Shown here: piece after piece, positions 7,460 to 15,609 of the stretch | How the letters are laid out: each line of letters begins with the position of its first letter | How positions within the stretch are numbered: the first letter of the stretch is position 1 | NCBI GenBank assembly: GCA_964428935.1 | Contig: CAYSAG010000021.1 | Location: forward strand, 1-30,623 | Direction: 5' to 3' | Length of the DNA: 30,623 nucleotides | Source: JAADHY01 sp964428935 | Lineage (GTDB): Bacteria > Planctomycetota > Planctomycetia > Planctomycetales > Planctomycetaceae | Translations under genes and position numbers: made by a program | The notes under the pieces: model-generated | Told to the model about the DNA's origin: nothing | What the model saw: only the letters and a program-made list of their open reading frames with translations | Database searches by the model: none

Positions 7460-9313
7460 ATGCAAGGCTCGGTCGTCCGACCCAAGCTGCGACTCGGCGA
7501 TCTGCTCGTGGAAAAGGGTTACCTTTCCCCCGAGCAGCTCGAACAGGCGCTGGAGGAGCAGCGGGCGTCGGCCGGCAGCAAGCTGCTGGGGGAGGTGTTG
7601 ATTGAGCTGGGCTACTGCACCGAGGAGCAGATTCTGGAATGCCTGGCCGTCGAGTTCGACATTCCGCACGTCAAGCTCGACAGCCGACTCTTCGACCCGA
7701 AAATCTTCGACACGCTGCCGCGCGACTTCATCGAAAAACACACGGTGCTGCCGCTGTTCAAAGTGCGCGACGTGCTGACCGTCGCGGTGGCGGAGCCGAC
7801 GAACGTCTTTCTGCTGGACGAGCTGAGAGACCTGGCCGGGTGCGAGGTGCAACTGGCGTTTGCCTCCGCCAAAGACATCCGGCGGATGGTGCAGACGTAC
7901 GTGCCGAACAAGCGGGTTTTCGTCATCGACGACATCATCGACGACGCCAGCGGCGACGCGGTCGAGCTGATCGAAGAGGAAATCGAAGACATCGGCGCGG
8001 ACGCAGACGTCGCCGGGTTGAGCCCCATCATCAAGCTGGTCAACTACATCATTTACAACGCGGTCAAGGAAGGAGCCAGCGACATTCACATCGAGCCGAC
8101 CGAACGGCAGTTGCGGGTTCGCTACCGAATCGACGGTGCGCTCCGGCTGGCGCTGGAGCCGCCCGTCCACCTGGCTCCGGCCGTCGCCTCCCGCATCAAG
8201 ATCATGGCCAACCTCGACATCAGCGAACGGCGGTTGCCTCAGGACGGTCGCATCCATGTCTTGATGGAAGGACGGCCGATCGACCTGCGTGTCAGCACCC
8301 TGCCGGGCAACTTCGGCGAGAAGGTCGTCCTGCGAATTTTCGACAGCCACAGCATCAGTTTCTCGCTGGAACAGCTCGGCTTCAGCGCCGACATCCTGGA
8401 AAAGTTCTCTGCGCAGCTGAAGAAACCCAACGGCATGATCCTAGTGACCGGTCCGACCGGCAGCGGCAAGAGCACCACACTGTACGCCGCGCTGAACGCC
8501 GTCGCCTCCATGGAGAACAACGTCTGCACCGTCGAGGACCCAATCGAGTACCAACTGCCGTTGGTCAATCAGTTTCAGGTCAACGAGAAGATCGGCCTGA
8601 CTTTTGCGAACATTTTGCGGAGCCTGCTCCGGCAGGACCCCGACGTGATTCTGGTGGGCGAGATTCGCGACGAAGAGACCGCTCGAATCGCCATTCAGGC
8701 GGCTCTGACTGGGCACTTGGTCTTCAGCACTCTGCACACCAACGACGCCTGCTCCACCGTTACCCGACTGCTCGACATGGGAATCGAAGGGTACTTGCTC
8801 GGAGCGGCGCTCAACGTAGTCCTGGCCCAGCGGCTGTGCCGACGCATTTGCACCCGGTGCCGAGTCAGCGTCGAGCCGCCCAAGCCCGTGCTGCGGGAAA
8901 TGGAACGAATGGGCCTGACGCTGGAAACTTACTACCGGGGGTCGGGCTGCAAGCGCTGTCGCAACACGGGGTTCTCCGGCCGGATTGCCATTCACGAGCT
9001 GTTGGTCATCGACGACCAACTGCGCGAAATCATTGCCATGACCCCCACTCGACACGCCGTGGAGGACTACGCTCGCCGAATCGGCATCCCCACTCTTCGC
9101 TACGACGGCCTGTGCAAAGTCCGCGAAGGAATCACCACTTTCGAAGAGGTTCTGCGTGTGACGAGCGAAGGGTGGCCGCCGGCCAAGGCGGGGCGGGGCA
9201 CCGCCGGCTCAGACTCTGCTCGTTCCACTGCAGACGGCTCGGCGCCAGACGGAGCCACCGGCGGTCCCGGGCGAGAAGAACAGACCGGAGCGCAGACCAA
9301 TGGAAATCAATGA
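7460..9313 (+). CDS. pilB: Type IV pilus assembly ATPase PilB / GspE family, with MshEN-type N-terminus
   Basis: Hexameric ATPase that powers pilus extension (or type II secretion) from the cytoplasmic face of the inner membrane. Residues 11-34 and 42-65 are two 24-residue repeats (RLGDLLVEKG..., LLGEVLIELG...) typical of the MshEN fold, which binds c-di-GMP in MshE; the second ends in Glu instead of Gln. The motor core has Walker A GPTGSGKST (331-339), the Asp box, Walker B VILVGE (about 396-401), and the His box around LVFSTLHTND. Four cysteines in two CxxC pairs (464/467 and 497/500) form the family's zinc site. The last 45 residues are a disordered-looking Gly/Ala/Thr tail. I chose ATG 7460 since the family starts just before the first repeat; the frame opens at 7376, overlapping the STAS stop, and would add 28 basic residues. 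PilT follows with a 14-bp overlap. PilB is preferred to GspE because of PilT. Confidence 0.93.
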   Translation: MQGSVVRPKLRLGDLLVEKGYLSPEQLEQALEEQRASAGSKLLGEVLIELGYCTEEQILECLAVEFDIPHVKLDSRLFDPKIFDTLPRDFIEKHTVLPLFKVRDVLTVAVAEPTNVFLLDELRDLAGCEVQLAFASAKDIRRMVQTYVPNKRVFVIDDIIDDASGDAVELIEEEIEDIGADADVAGLSPIIKLVNYIIYNAVKEGASDIHIEPTERQLRVRYRIDGALRLALEPPVHLAPAVASRIKIMANLDISERRLPQDGRIHVLMEGRPIDLRVSTLPGNFGEKVVLRIFDSHSISFSLEQLGFSADILEKFSAQLKKPNGMILVTGPTGSGKSTTLYAALNAVASMENNVCTVEDPIEYQLPLVNQFQVNEKIGLTFANILRSLLRQDPDVILVGEIRDEETARIAIQAALTGHLVFSTLHTNDACSTVTRLLDMGIEGYLLGAALNVVLAQRLCRRICTRCRVSVEPPKPVLREMERMGLTLETYYRGSGCKRCRNTGFSGRIAIHELLVIDDQLREIIAMTPTRHAVEDYARRIGIPTLRYDGLCKVREGITTFEEVLRVTSEGWPPAKAGRGTAGSDSARSTADGSAPDGATGGPGREEQTGAQTNGNQ

Positions 9314-10346
9314 CCTTCTGCACGCAGCCGTCGACAGCGGCGCCAGCGACATTCTGCTCGTCAGTGGAGCTCCACCCGTCTTTCGAGTCGCCGGTCGGTT
9401 GGAGCCGGCTCCGTTGCCGGCGCTGACCCCGCCGGACATTGAAGCGCTGTGCCGGGAGGTGTTGTCGAGCGACCAGTGGGAGCGACTGCAGAGGGACAAA
9501 GACGTCGACTTCTCGGTCACCGTCCCCGGGCTCGGCCGGTTTCGCTTCAACGTCCACTGGCAGAAACGGTCGCCCGCTGCCGCCATCCGGTACCTGGCCA
9601 ACAGCATTCCGTCCTTGGAGGAGTTGCGTTTGCCGTCGGTAGTGGAGCGGCTGACGCACTTGACCGACGGTTTGGTCTTGGTGACCGGACAGACCGGCTC
9701 GGGCAAATCCACCACGCTGGCGGCCATGATCGACTTGATCAACCGACGCGACGCCAAACACATCATTACCTTGGAAGACCCGATCGAGTACCAGCACGCT
9801 CACGCCAAGTCGCTGGTCGAGCAGCGGGAAATCGGCGTCGACTGCCCCAGCTTTGCCTCTGGGCTGAGGCATGTGTTGCGGCAAGACCCGGACGTCATTC
9901 TGGTGGGCGAGTTGCGGGACCTGGAGACCATTCGCACGGCCCTGCAGGCGGCCGAGACCGGCCACTTGGTCCTGGCCACGCTCCACTCTTCCAGCGCCGC
10001 CGGCGCCGTAGACCGAATCGTCGAAGTGTTCCCGGCCGAAGAGCAGACACAGATTCGCACGCACTTGGCGGAGTGTCTGCGGGCCGTCCTGACGCAGCGT
10101 CTGTTTCCGTCAGCGGACGGGCACGGGCGGGTCGTCGCCGTCGAAGTGCTTGTTGCCACTCAGGCCATTCGCTCGGCCATTCGCGAAGGGCAGGGCCACC
10201 TGATCCCCGGAATGATCTCGACCGGACGAAAACATGGGATGCAGACAATGGAACAGGCGGTGCGGGAGCTGGCGTTGAACGGATTGGTGTCGATGGAGGT
10301 GTTGGAGGAGTGGTCGGCCGAGCGGCCGGCGGAGGTGTGCGTGTGA
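9300..10346 (+). CDS. pilT: Type IV pilus retraction ATPase PilT
   Basis: Hexameric ATPase driving pilus retraction, 348 residues, the usual PilT length. It has the N-terminal PAS-like domain starting MEINDLL with SGASDILL, Walker A GQTGSGKST (130-138), Asp box ITLEDPIEY, Walker B VILVGEL, His box LVLATLHS, and the C-terminal AIRSAIREG segment (289-297) that matches the AIRNLIRE motif characteristic of PilT. No zinc-binding cysteines and no MshEN repeats, in contrast to the assembly ATPase before it. The ATG at 9300 overlaps the end of pilB by 14 bp and is preceded by GGAG at 9287-9290. Coupled extension and retraction motors indicate dynamic pili, i.e. twitching, adhesion or DNA uptake. The assembly gap begins 66 bp after its stop. 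Confidence 0.95.
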   Translation: MEINDLLHAAVDSGASDILLVSGAPPVFRVAGRLEPAPLPALTPPDIEALCREVLSSDQWERLQRDKDVDFSVTVPGLGRFRFNVHWQKRSPAAAIRYLANSIPSLEELRLPSVVERLTHLTDGLVLVTGQTGSGKSTTLAAMIDLINRRDAKHIITLEDPIEYQHAHAKSLVEQREIGVDCPSFASGLRHVLRQDPDVILVGELRDLETIRTALQAAETGHLVLATLHSSSAAGAVDRIVEVFPAEEQTQIRTHLAECLRAVLTQRLFPSADGHGRVVAVEVLVATQAIRSAIREGQGHLIPGMISTGRKHGMQTMEQAVRELALNGLVSMEVLEEWSAERPAEVCV

Positions 10347-10412
10347 GCGTCCAAGCGAAGCAAACAGGGGGAACGAAGAGACGCTGAGGGAGAGGAACAG
10401 AAGAGCCGAAAG

Positions 10413-10512
10413 NNNNNNNNNNNNNNNNNNNNNNNNNNNNNNNNNNNNNNNNNNNNNNNNNNNNNNNNNNNNNNNNNNNNNNNNNNNNNNNNNNNNNNNN
10501 NNNNNNNNNNNN
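10413..10512. other. Assembly gap, 100 N
   Basis: Exactly 100 undetermined bases, the conventional placeholder for a scaffold join of unknown size. It lies between pilT and pilC, so missing sequence or even a missing gene cannot be excluded. Confidence 0.98.
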
Positions 10513-10540
10513 GGCGCAGCGCGCCAACGGGAGCGGCGTC

Positions 10541-11746
10541 ATGAACTTCACGTACCAAGCTCGTGAAGCCAACGGTCAGCTTCGCACTGGCGAGGTGGCG
10601 GCGGCCACCCAGGCCGAAGCCGCGCAGAAGCTGCGCCAGCAAGGGCTTTACGTTCTGTCGGTCGAGCCGCTCGGCGAGGGCGACGTCAACCGGACCCGGC
10701 TGCTGAGAAAAAGACCCAGCCGGGCCGAGCTGATTGACATGACCAGCCAGTTGGCGGTCATGGTCGACGCAGGCATTCCACTGGCCGACGCGCTGGACGG
10801 ACTGGCCCGCCAAACGAACAACCTCACCCTGCGCGAAATGCTGCAGCAAATTCGCCGTGACCTGACCAGCGGAGAAGACTTCTCGACTGCGCTGGCCAAG
10901 CACCCGCAGTCCTTCGACCAGACGTACGTGAATTTGGTGCGAGCCAGTGAGGCGAGCGGCACGTTGGCTCCCATGCTGGAGCGGATTGCGGCGCAGGCCC
11001 GCGAGCAGTTGGAGCTGGCCAAGCGAGTCCAGGGAGCCATGATGTACCCGGCCGTCATGTTCGTGCTTTGCGTCGGCGTCTGCGTCTTCCTGCTGACGTA
11101 CGTTTTCCCGAAACTGTTGCCCATGTTCGCGGGACGCGAGGAAGAGATTCCGACGCCGACTCGCGTGCTGATTGCCGTCTCTGACCTGTTGCGGAACCAG
11201 TGGTACTTCGTTCTGGCTGCGGTGGTGGCCTTGGCCGCGGGCTTGTGGTGGTCGAGACGGCAGCCTTGGGGACGTCGATTGTTCGACTGGCTGTGGTTGC
11301 GGCTGCCGCTCGTCGGAAAGCTCGCCCAAAAGGTGGCCGTCAGCCGGTCCATTCGGACGCTCGCCACCACCGTCGCCGCAGGGGTTCCCATGCTGGAGGC
11401 CTTGCGGCTGTGCGCCGGAGTGTCCAACAACGTGTTTTTCGAAGAGGCGTGGCTTGCCGTCAGCGAACAAGTGACGGCAGGCAAACAAATCCACGAGACC
11501 ATGCGAGGCAACCAGCTGTTCCCGGAGACGCTGGTGCAAATGATTGCCTCGGGCGAGCAGACCGGCAAACTGGCCTACGTTCTGGAAAAAGTGGCCGACC
11601 ACTTGGACCGCGAAGTCGCGCTGACACTGAAACAAGTCACCGCCCTCATCGAACCATTGATGGTTGCTCTGATGGGAGGCATGGTCGGCGGAATCGCTCT
11701 GGCCATGCTCCTGCCCATTTTCAAACTCAGCTCCATGGTGGGCTGA
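10541..11746 (+). CDS. pilC: Type IV pilus inner-membrane platform protein PilC / GspF family
   Basis: Polytopic platform protein that couples the ATPase motors to pilin assembly. The 401 residues hold the usual two T2SSF domains: the first around 64-190 with LIDMTSQLAVMVDAGIPLADAL, the second around 265-395 with SRSIRTLATTVAAGVPMLEAL, each ending in a hydrophobic segment (about 169-189 and 372-393), plus a third membrane helix near 221-237. An N-terminal strand region starts with NFTYQAREANG, as in the family. The length is normal. GGGAG at 10529-10533 lies 7 nt before the ATG. It is separated from pilT by the assembly gap but continues the pilB-pilT-pilC order known from many bacteria. No pilin gene or secretin gene is present in the window. 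Confidence 0.94.
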   Translation: MNFTYQAREANGQLRTGEVAAATQAEAAQKLRQQGLYVLSVEPLGEGDVNRTRLLRKRPSRAELIDMTSQLAVMVDAGIPLADALDGLARQTNNLTLREMLQQIRRDLTSGEDFSTALAKHPQSFDQTYVNLVRASEASGTLAPMLERIAAQAREQLELAKRVQGAMMYPAVMFVLCVGVCVFLLTYVFPKLLPMFAGREEEIPTPTRVLIAVSDLLRNQWYFVLAAVVALAAGLWWSRRQPWGRRLFDWLWLRLPLVGKLAQKVAVSRSIRTLATTVAAGVPMLEALRLCAGVSNNVFFEEAWLAVSEQVTAGKQIHETMRGNQLFPETLVQMIASGEQTGKLAYVLEKVADHLDREVALTLKQVTALIEPLMVALMGGMVGGIALAMLLPIFKLSSMVG

Positions 11747-11966
11747 TGCTTCTGTGCCGAGCCCCTTGTCGGCGCGAGCCCTCTTGCGTGCGCCTTCGCC
11801 GCCGGCAGGTTGCCGTCCGCTTCGTGGCTTGGTAGGCTCCGCTTCGACCCAGTGGTGCTGCGCGGCGACTGGAGCTTGCAGTCGTCGAGTTGACGGGAGA
11901 GGTGAGGTCTTTGCTTGTCGACGGACGTTTTGGAAATTCTGGCTGATTCTCGAGGAGGCGAGGGTC

Positions 11967-12800
11967 ATGGCACGCATTGCGTTGGGCGTCAACATGGAAT
12001 TCGTTCGGCACGCCGACAAGCCGTTCGAATGGGGAGTCGAGAAGGCGGCCGAGTTGGGGTACGAGTACGTCGAACCGATGGTGCACTGGGGAAGGGAGCT
12101 GCTGAGCGAAGCGGGCTACTTTCACAGCGTCTCCATGCTCGACGACCCCTACCGCATTCTCCGAGCCTGTGAAAAGGCCGGTCTGAAAATTTCTGGCTTG
12201 TCCGCCCATTCACCTCTGTGCAAGCCCGAAATCAGCACCGAGTACCTGAAGCAGGCGGTCCGTTTCGCCGCCGAAATCGGAACCAATATTGTCAACACGG
12301 ACGAAGGACCAAAGCCCAGCTGGACGACCGAGGAAGAAGACTTCGTTCTGATGCGCTACGTGCTGAAAGAAGTGGCCGCGGTGGCTGAGCCGCGAGGCGT
12401 GCTCATTGGCTTGGAACCCCACCAGCAGTACAGCAAGACGCCCGAAGGACTGGACCGCATTTACCAACTGGTCGACTCACCCTCGATTGGCATCAACTTC
12501 GACACGGGCAACAGCTACCTGGCCGGACAGGACCCCTACGCGTGGCTGGAACGCGTGAAGGACCGGCTGATCCACTTGCACGCGAAAGACATTTCGGTGG
12601 AGCAGTCGGATGCAGAGCGAGGCAGAGTGACTGGCACGGCGGTCGGCTGCGCCTGCGGCGACGGAGTCATCGACTGGAAGCGGGTAGTGGAGATTTGCAA
12701 GTCCATTGAGCACCGCGACGAAATCGTTTTTAGCGTTGAGTGCGGCACGATTGAGCAGGCCGAACGGAGCATTGAGTTTTTGAGGCCGTTGGTGAGCTGA
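11967..12800 (+). CDS. Sugar-phosphate isomerase/epimerase-like TIM barrel (xylose isomerase-like AP_endonuc_2 family)
   Basis: Probable metal-dependent isomerase or epimerase acting on a sugar or inositol-type substrate; the exact substrate cannot be read from sequence. The 277-residue protein has the four expected metal ligands of this family: Glu150 in GLEPHQQY, Asp179 in INFDTGNSY, His205 in IHLHAKD and Glu258 in FSVECGT. No signal peptide, so cytoplasmic. GAGGAGG at 11952-11958 fixes the ATG at 11967; the frame is open 71 codons further upstream but without ribosome site. It lies 220 bp after pilC, enough for its own promoter, and is followed at once by an intrinsic terminator. No substrate-specific neighbour (dehydrogenase or transporter) is close. 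Such orphan barrels are common in Planctomycetota. Confidence 0.85.
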   Translation: MARIALGVNMEFVRHADKPFEWGVEKAAELGYEYVEPMVHWGRELLSEAGYFHSVSMLDDPYRILRACEKAGLKISGLSAHSPLCKPEISTEYLKQAVRFAAEIGTNIVNTDEGPKPSWTTEEEDFVLMRYVLKEVAAVAEPRGVLIGLEPHQQYSKTPEGLDRIYQLVDSPSIGINFDTGNSYLAGQDPYAWLERVKDRLIHLHAKDISVEQSDAERGRVTGTAVGCACGDGVIDWKRVVEICKSIEHRDEIVFSVECGTIEQAERSIEFLRPLVS

Positions 12801-12831
12801 GGCGGACAGCGCCGAGCGGCTCGCCTTTTTT
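12800..12831 (+). terminator. Intrinsic terminator after the isomerase-like gene
   Basis: AGGCG (12800-12804) pairs with CGCCT (12822-12826), with an inner GCC/GGC helix (12811-12813 with 12818-12820) closed by GAGC. Six T follow (12826-12831). It begins on the last base of the stop codon. Confidence 0.6.
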
Positions 12832-12979
12832 CGGACGTCGACCGCCCCGACGCCTGCGGCCGCTTCTGGGGTGCGTCGCGACGGCAGGCTTTCCTCGGGC
12901 TTCTTCTCGCTCGAACGCCGGCCGCCCGAACCCGCGGCGCTCGCCGTCCGACGCGAGGAGCTTTGCCGCGTTTCGTCAC

Positions 12980-13002
12980 GGACTGGACCGCCGGTCCGGT
13001 CC
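12980..13002. other. Strong hairpin between convergent genes
   Basis: GGACTGGACC (12980-12989), loop GCC, then GGTCCGGTCC (12993-13002): a 10-bp stem with one T-G wobble on the plus strand (A/C mismatch on minus). About 75 bp after the acetyl-CoA synthetase stop on the minus strand. No T tract on either side, so a Rho-dependent or processing role is as likely as termination. Confidence 0.35.
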
Positions 13003-13076
13003 CGTTGGACACGCACGCCAGGCCGTCGCCGCGGTCGGCGGGAGCGACGCCTCTCTGCGCAGACGCGAGCTCCCTC

Positions 13077-15035
13077 TCAGCCCTCCTGCTCCCGCAGTCG
13101 AGCCAGCACCGAGTAGTCTTCCAGCGTCGTCGTGTCGCCCACCTGTTCGCGTCCGGCGGCAATGTCGCGCAACAACCGCCGCATGATTTTTCCGCTGCGA
13201 GTCTTCGGCACGGCGGTCGTGAAGCGAATTTGGTCCGGCGTCGCAATGGCTCCGATCTGTTTCCGCACGTGTTCAATCAGTTCCTTCTTCAGCTCCTCAC
13301 TACCCTCGCCGGACTTCAGCGTCACAAAGCAGCAAATGCCTTCGCCTTTGATTTCGTGCGGGAAGCCGACGACGGCCGCCTCGGCCACGGCCGGGTGAGA
13401 CACCAGCGCGCTTTCGATTTCCATGGTGCTCAGCCGGTGGCCCGACACGTTCAGCACGTCGTCCACCCGACCCAGAATCCAGAAGTAGCCGTCCTCGTCT
13501 CGGCGAGCCCCGTCGCCCGTGAAGTAGGCCCCCAGAATCTCGGTGAAGTACGTGGCAAGGAACCGGTCGTGGTCGCCGTACAACGTGCGCAGCATCGACG
13601 GCCACGGTTTTCGAATGACCAGGAACCCGCCCTGATTCGGCGGCAGGCTGTTGCCGTTGCCGTCGACCACGTCGGGGACGACGCCCGGCAAAGGCAGCGT
13701 GCAACTGCCGGGCTTGGTCGGCGTCGCACCCGGCAACGGACTAATCATGATGGCCCCGGTTTCCGTTTGCCACCACGTGTCGACAATGGGGCAGCGGTCT
13801 TGTCCAATGACGCGTCGGTACCACATCCACGCTTCCGGGTTGATTGGCTCGCCAACCGTCCCCAACAACCGCAAGCTGGACAGGTCGTACTTCTGAGGCC
13901 ACTGCTCTCCCCAACGAATGAACGACCGAATGGCCGTCGGGGCCGTGTAAAAAATGGAAATGCGGTACTTTTCAATCATTTGCCAGAAACGGCCTTCGTC
14001 AGGCCAGTTGGGAGCCCCCTCGTACATGAAGACGGTCGCTCCGTTCGCCAGCGGCCCGTAGACAATGTAGCTGTGGCCGGTAATCCAACCAATGTCGGCC
14101 GTGCACCAGTAAAGGTCGTCCTCCTTCAAGTCGAACACCCACCGGCAGGTCATCATGGTTCCCAGCAGGTAGCCGGCTGTCGTGTGCAGAACGCCTTTGG
14201 GTTTGCCGGTGGAGCCCGAGGTGTAGAGGATGAACAGCGGGTGCTCCGAGTCGACCGGTTCGGGTTCGCACTCGGCCGACGCGTCGGCCATGAGCTCGTG
14301 CCACCAGAAGTCGCGGTCCGGCACCAGGTCGACGTCGGCCCCTGTGCGCCGCACGACGACAACCTTCTCGACCGACGGCGACTTTTCCAGGCTTTCGTCG
14401 ACGGCCCGCTTCAGCCCCACCTCCTTGCCACGCCGCCAGCCGCCATCGGCGGTAATGACCAGCTTGGCCTGAGCGTCGTTGTTCCGTTCCGACAACGCCT
14501 CGGCACTGAACCCCGCGAAAACGACCGAGTGCACGGCGCCAATGCGGGCGCAGGCCAGCATGGCAATCGGCAGCTCGGGAATCATGGGCATGTACAACGT
14601 CACCCGGTCGCCCTTCTGGACGCCCAGCTTTTTCAAGACGTTCGCGAACTGGCACACTTCGCGGTGCAGGTCTTGGTAACGCAGGACCCGTGTGTCTCCC
14701 GGCTCCCCTTCCCACACAATGGCTGCTTTGTTCCGACGCGACGTCGTCACGTGGCGGTCCAAGCATTGGACGCTGGCGTTGAGCTTTCCCCCGACGAACC
14801 ACTTGGTTTCCGGCATTTCGCCTTCCAACACCCGCTCGAACGGCTCCAGCCACTCCAGTTCGTTTCGAGCCAACTCGCCCCAAAAGCCCTCCGGGTCCTC
14901 GTTCGCCCGGTCCCACATTTGCCGGTACTGGTCCATGCTGCCAATGTGGGCCTGGGCAGCAAAGTCGGCCAGCGGTTCGAACCGGCGAGTCTCGGTCAAA
15001 ACGTTCCGGATTGGCTGCGACTTGTCCTTCGACAT
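13077..15035 (-). CDS. acs: Acetyl-coenzyme A synthetase
   Basis: AMP-forming acetate:CoA ligase, activating acetate to acetyl-CoA through acetyl-AMP. At 652 residues it has the typical Acs length. Motifs: the A3 phosphate loop YTSGSTGKPKG (271-281), WWQTETG for the acetate pocket and adenine region, YFTGDGARRDEDGYFWILGR with the hinge, and PKTRSGKIMRR with the catalytic, acetylation-controlled lysine at about 616. The N-terminal domain begins about residue 30 with AHIGSMDQYRQMW as in canonical Acs. I chose ATG 15035, which has GGAGAG 7-12 nt upstream; the frame continues 26 codons upstream to 15113. A promoter-like pair with a perfect -35 lies about 400 bp upstream, implying a long leader, and a 10-bp direct repeat sits just before the gene. 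It is convergent with the isomerase-like gene. Confidence 0.97.
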   Translation of the reverse strand: MSKDKSQPIRNVLTETRRFEPLADFAAQAHIGSMDQYRQMWDRANEDPEGFWGELARNELEWLEPFERVLEGEMPETKWFVGGKLNASVQCLDRHVTTSRRNKAAIVWEGEPGDTRVLRYQDLHREVCQFANVLKKLGVQKGDRVTLYMPMIPELPIAMLACARIGAVHSVVFAGFSAEALSERNNDAQAKLVITADGGWRRGKEVGLKRAVDESLEKSPSVEKVVVVRRTGADVDLVPDRDFWWHELMADASAECEPEPVDSEHPLFILYTSGSTGKPKGVLHTTAGYLLGTMMTCRWVFDLKEDDLYWCTADIGWITGHSYIVYGPLANGATVFMYEGAPNWPDEGRFWQMIEKYRISIFYTAPTAIRSFIRWGEQWPQKYDLSSLRLLGTVGEPINPEAWMWYRRVIGQDRCPIVDTWWQTETGAIMISPLPGATPTKPGSCTLPLPGVVPDVVDGNGNSLPPNQGGFLVIRKPWPSMLRTLYGDHDRFLATYFTEILGAYFTGDGARRDEDGYFWILGRVDDVLNVSGHRLSTMEIESALVSHPAVAEAAVVGFPHEIKGEGICCFVTLKSGEGSEELKKELIEHVRKQIGAIATPDQIRFTTAVPKTRSGKIMRRLLRDIAAGREQVGDTTTLEDYSVLARLREQEG

Positions 15036-15070
15036 TCCCAACTCTCCTTCTGTCAGAAATCTCGGCCTGA

Positions 15071-15100
15071 GCGGGCTGGCGGGTTTCGAAGCGGGCTGGC
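15071..15100. repeat. 10-bp direct repeat upstream of acs
   Basis: GCGGGCTGGC occurs at 15071-15080 and 15091-15100, spaced exactly 20 bp, about two helical turns, 35-65 bp before the acs start. It could be a regulator site in the leader or a chance GC-rich repeat. Confidence 0.4.
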
Positions 15101-15431
15101 CCGGCGCTTGCATTGGACGTGCCCGTGCGGTCGGCCTTGCGACGGCTCGCTCCGGCCAGCGGGCTCACACCCTCCACGGCCGAAACCGGCCACTGCTGCT
15201 CGAAAGACGGACCAACCGCTGTCGAGCCACGACGAAATTTCGGCCTCTCGCCGGGTTGTTTCTTTGACGGGTGCGGCGACCGCGACGGCCAAAGCCCGGC
15301 CTTCGCGTCCCGCTTTGAAGGCTTGACTTCGCAAGGTCACGCTGACGAACGAAGACTGGTCGGAACCGCCCTGCAAGCTCGCTCGGAGCTCCGTCAAGAG
15401 CCCGCAGCCGCCGGGCCCTCGACGGGCGTCG

Positions 15432-15460
15432 ATGTTACGACTGGCAACCCAAGCTGTCAA
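15432..15460 (-). promoter_or_regulatory. acs: Sigma-70-type promoter candidate for acs
   Basis: On the minus strand: a perfect -35 TTGACA (15460-15455), a 17-bp spacer, and TAACAT (15437-15432), four of six matches to the -10. Transcription would start near 15425, leaving about a 390-nt leader before the acs ATG. Confidence 0.5.
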
Positions 15461-15473
15461 CAAGCGGGTCGGC

Positions 15474-15501
15474 GGGCGAACGGCACAGGGACGGTTCGCC
15501 C
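15474..15501. promoter_or_regulatory. Inverted repeat next to the acs promoter candidate
   Basis: GGGCGAAC (15474-15481) and GTTCGCCC (15494-15501) form a perfect 8-bp dyad with a 12-bp centre. It lies immediately upstream of the -35 box, where an activator would bind. Confidence 0.4.
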
Positions 15502-15590
15502 AACTGGACGTGACGAGAACCAACAACACGCGTGGTCCAATGTGACCACACCAGCTGGCTGATGTTAACCACTTCGCTTTTTCAGGCCGC

Positions 15591-15605
15591 GCCGGCTGTG
15601 CCGGC
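15591..15605 (-). other. Small GC hairpin after the GH2 gene
   Basis: GCCGGC, 3-nt loop, GCCGGC, beginning 5 bp after the GH2 stop. No T tract follows on the minus strand, so any terminator role is doubtful. Confidence 0.25.
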
Positions 15606-15609
15606 CGCC

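Larger units (their letters stand above)
15036..15609. other. Intergenic region between the GH2 gene and acs (574 bp)
   Basis: No credible gene. It contains, from the acs side outward, a 10-bp direct repeat (15071-15100), a minus-strand promoter candidate (15432-15460), an 8-bp inverted repeat just upstream of it (15474-15501), and a small hairpin just after the GH2 stop (15591-15605). Confidence 0.5.

Noticed and set aside
11810..11838. Promoter for the isomerase-like gene (TTGCCG, 17 bp, TAGGCT)
   Set aside because: The spacing is right but the -10 has only three matches; too weak to list.
10160..12019. A 619-codon minus-strand frame crossing the run of N
   Set aside because: It runs through undetermined bases and is antisense to pilC; not a gene.
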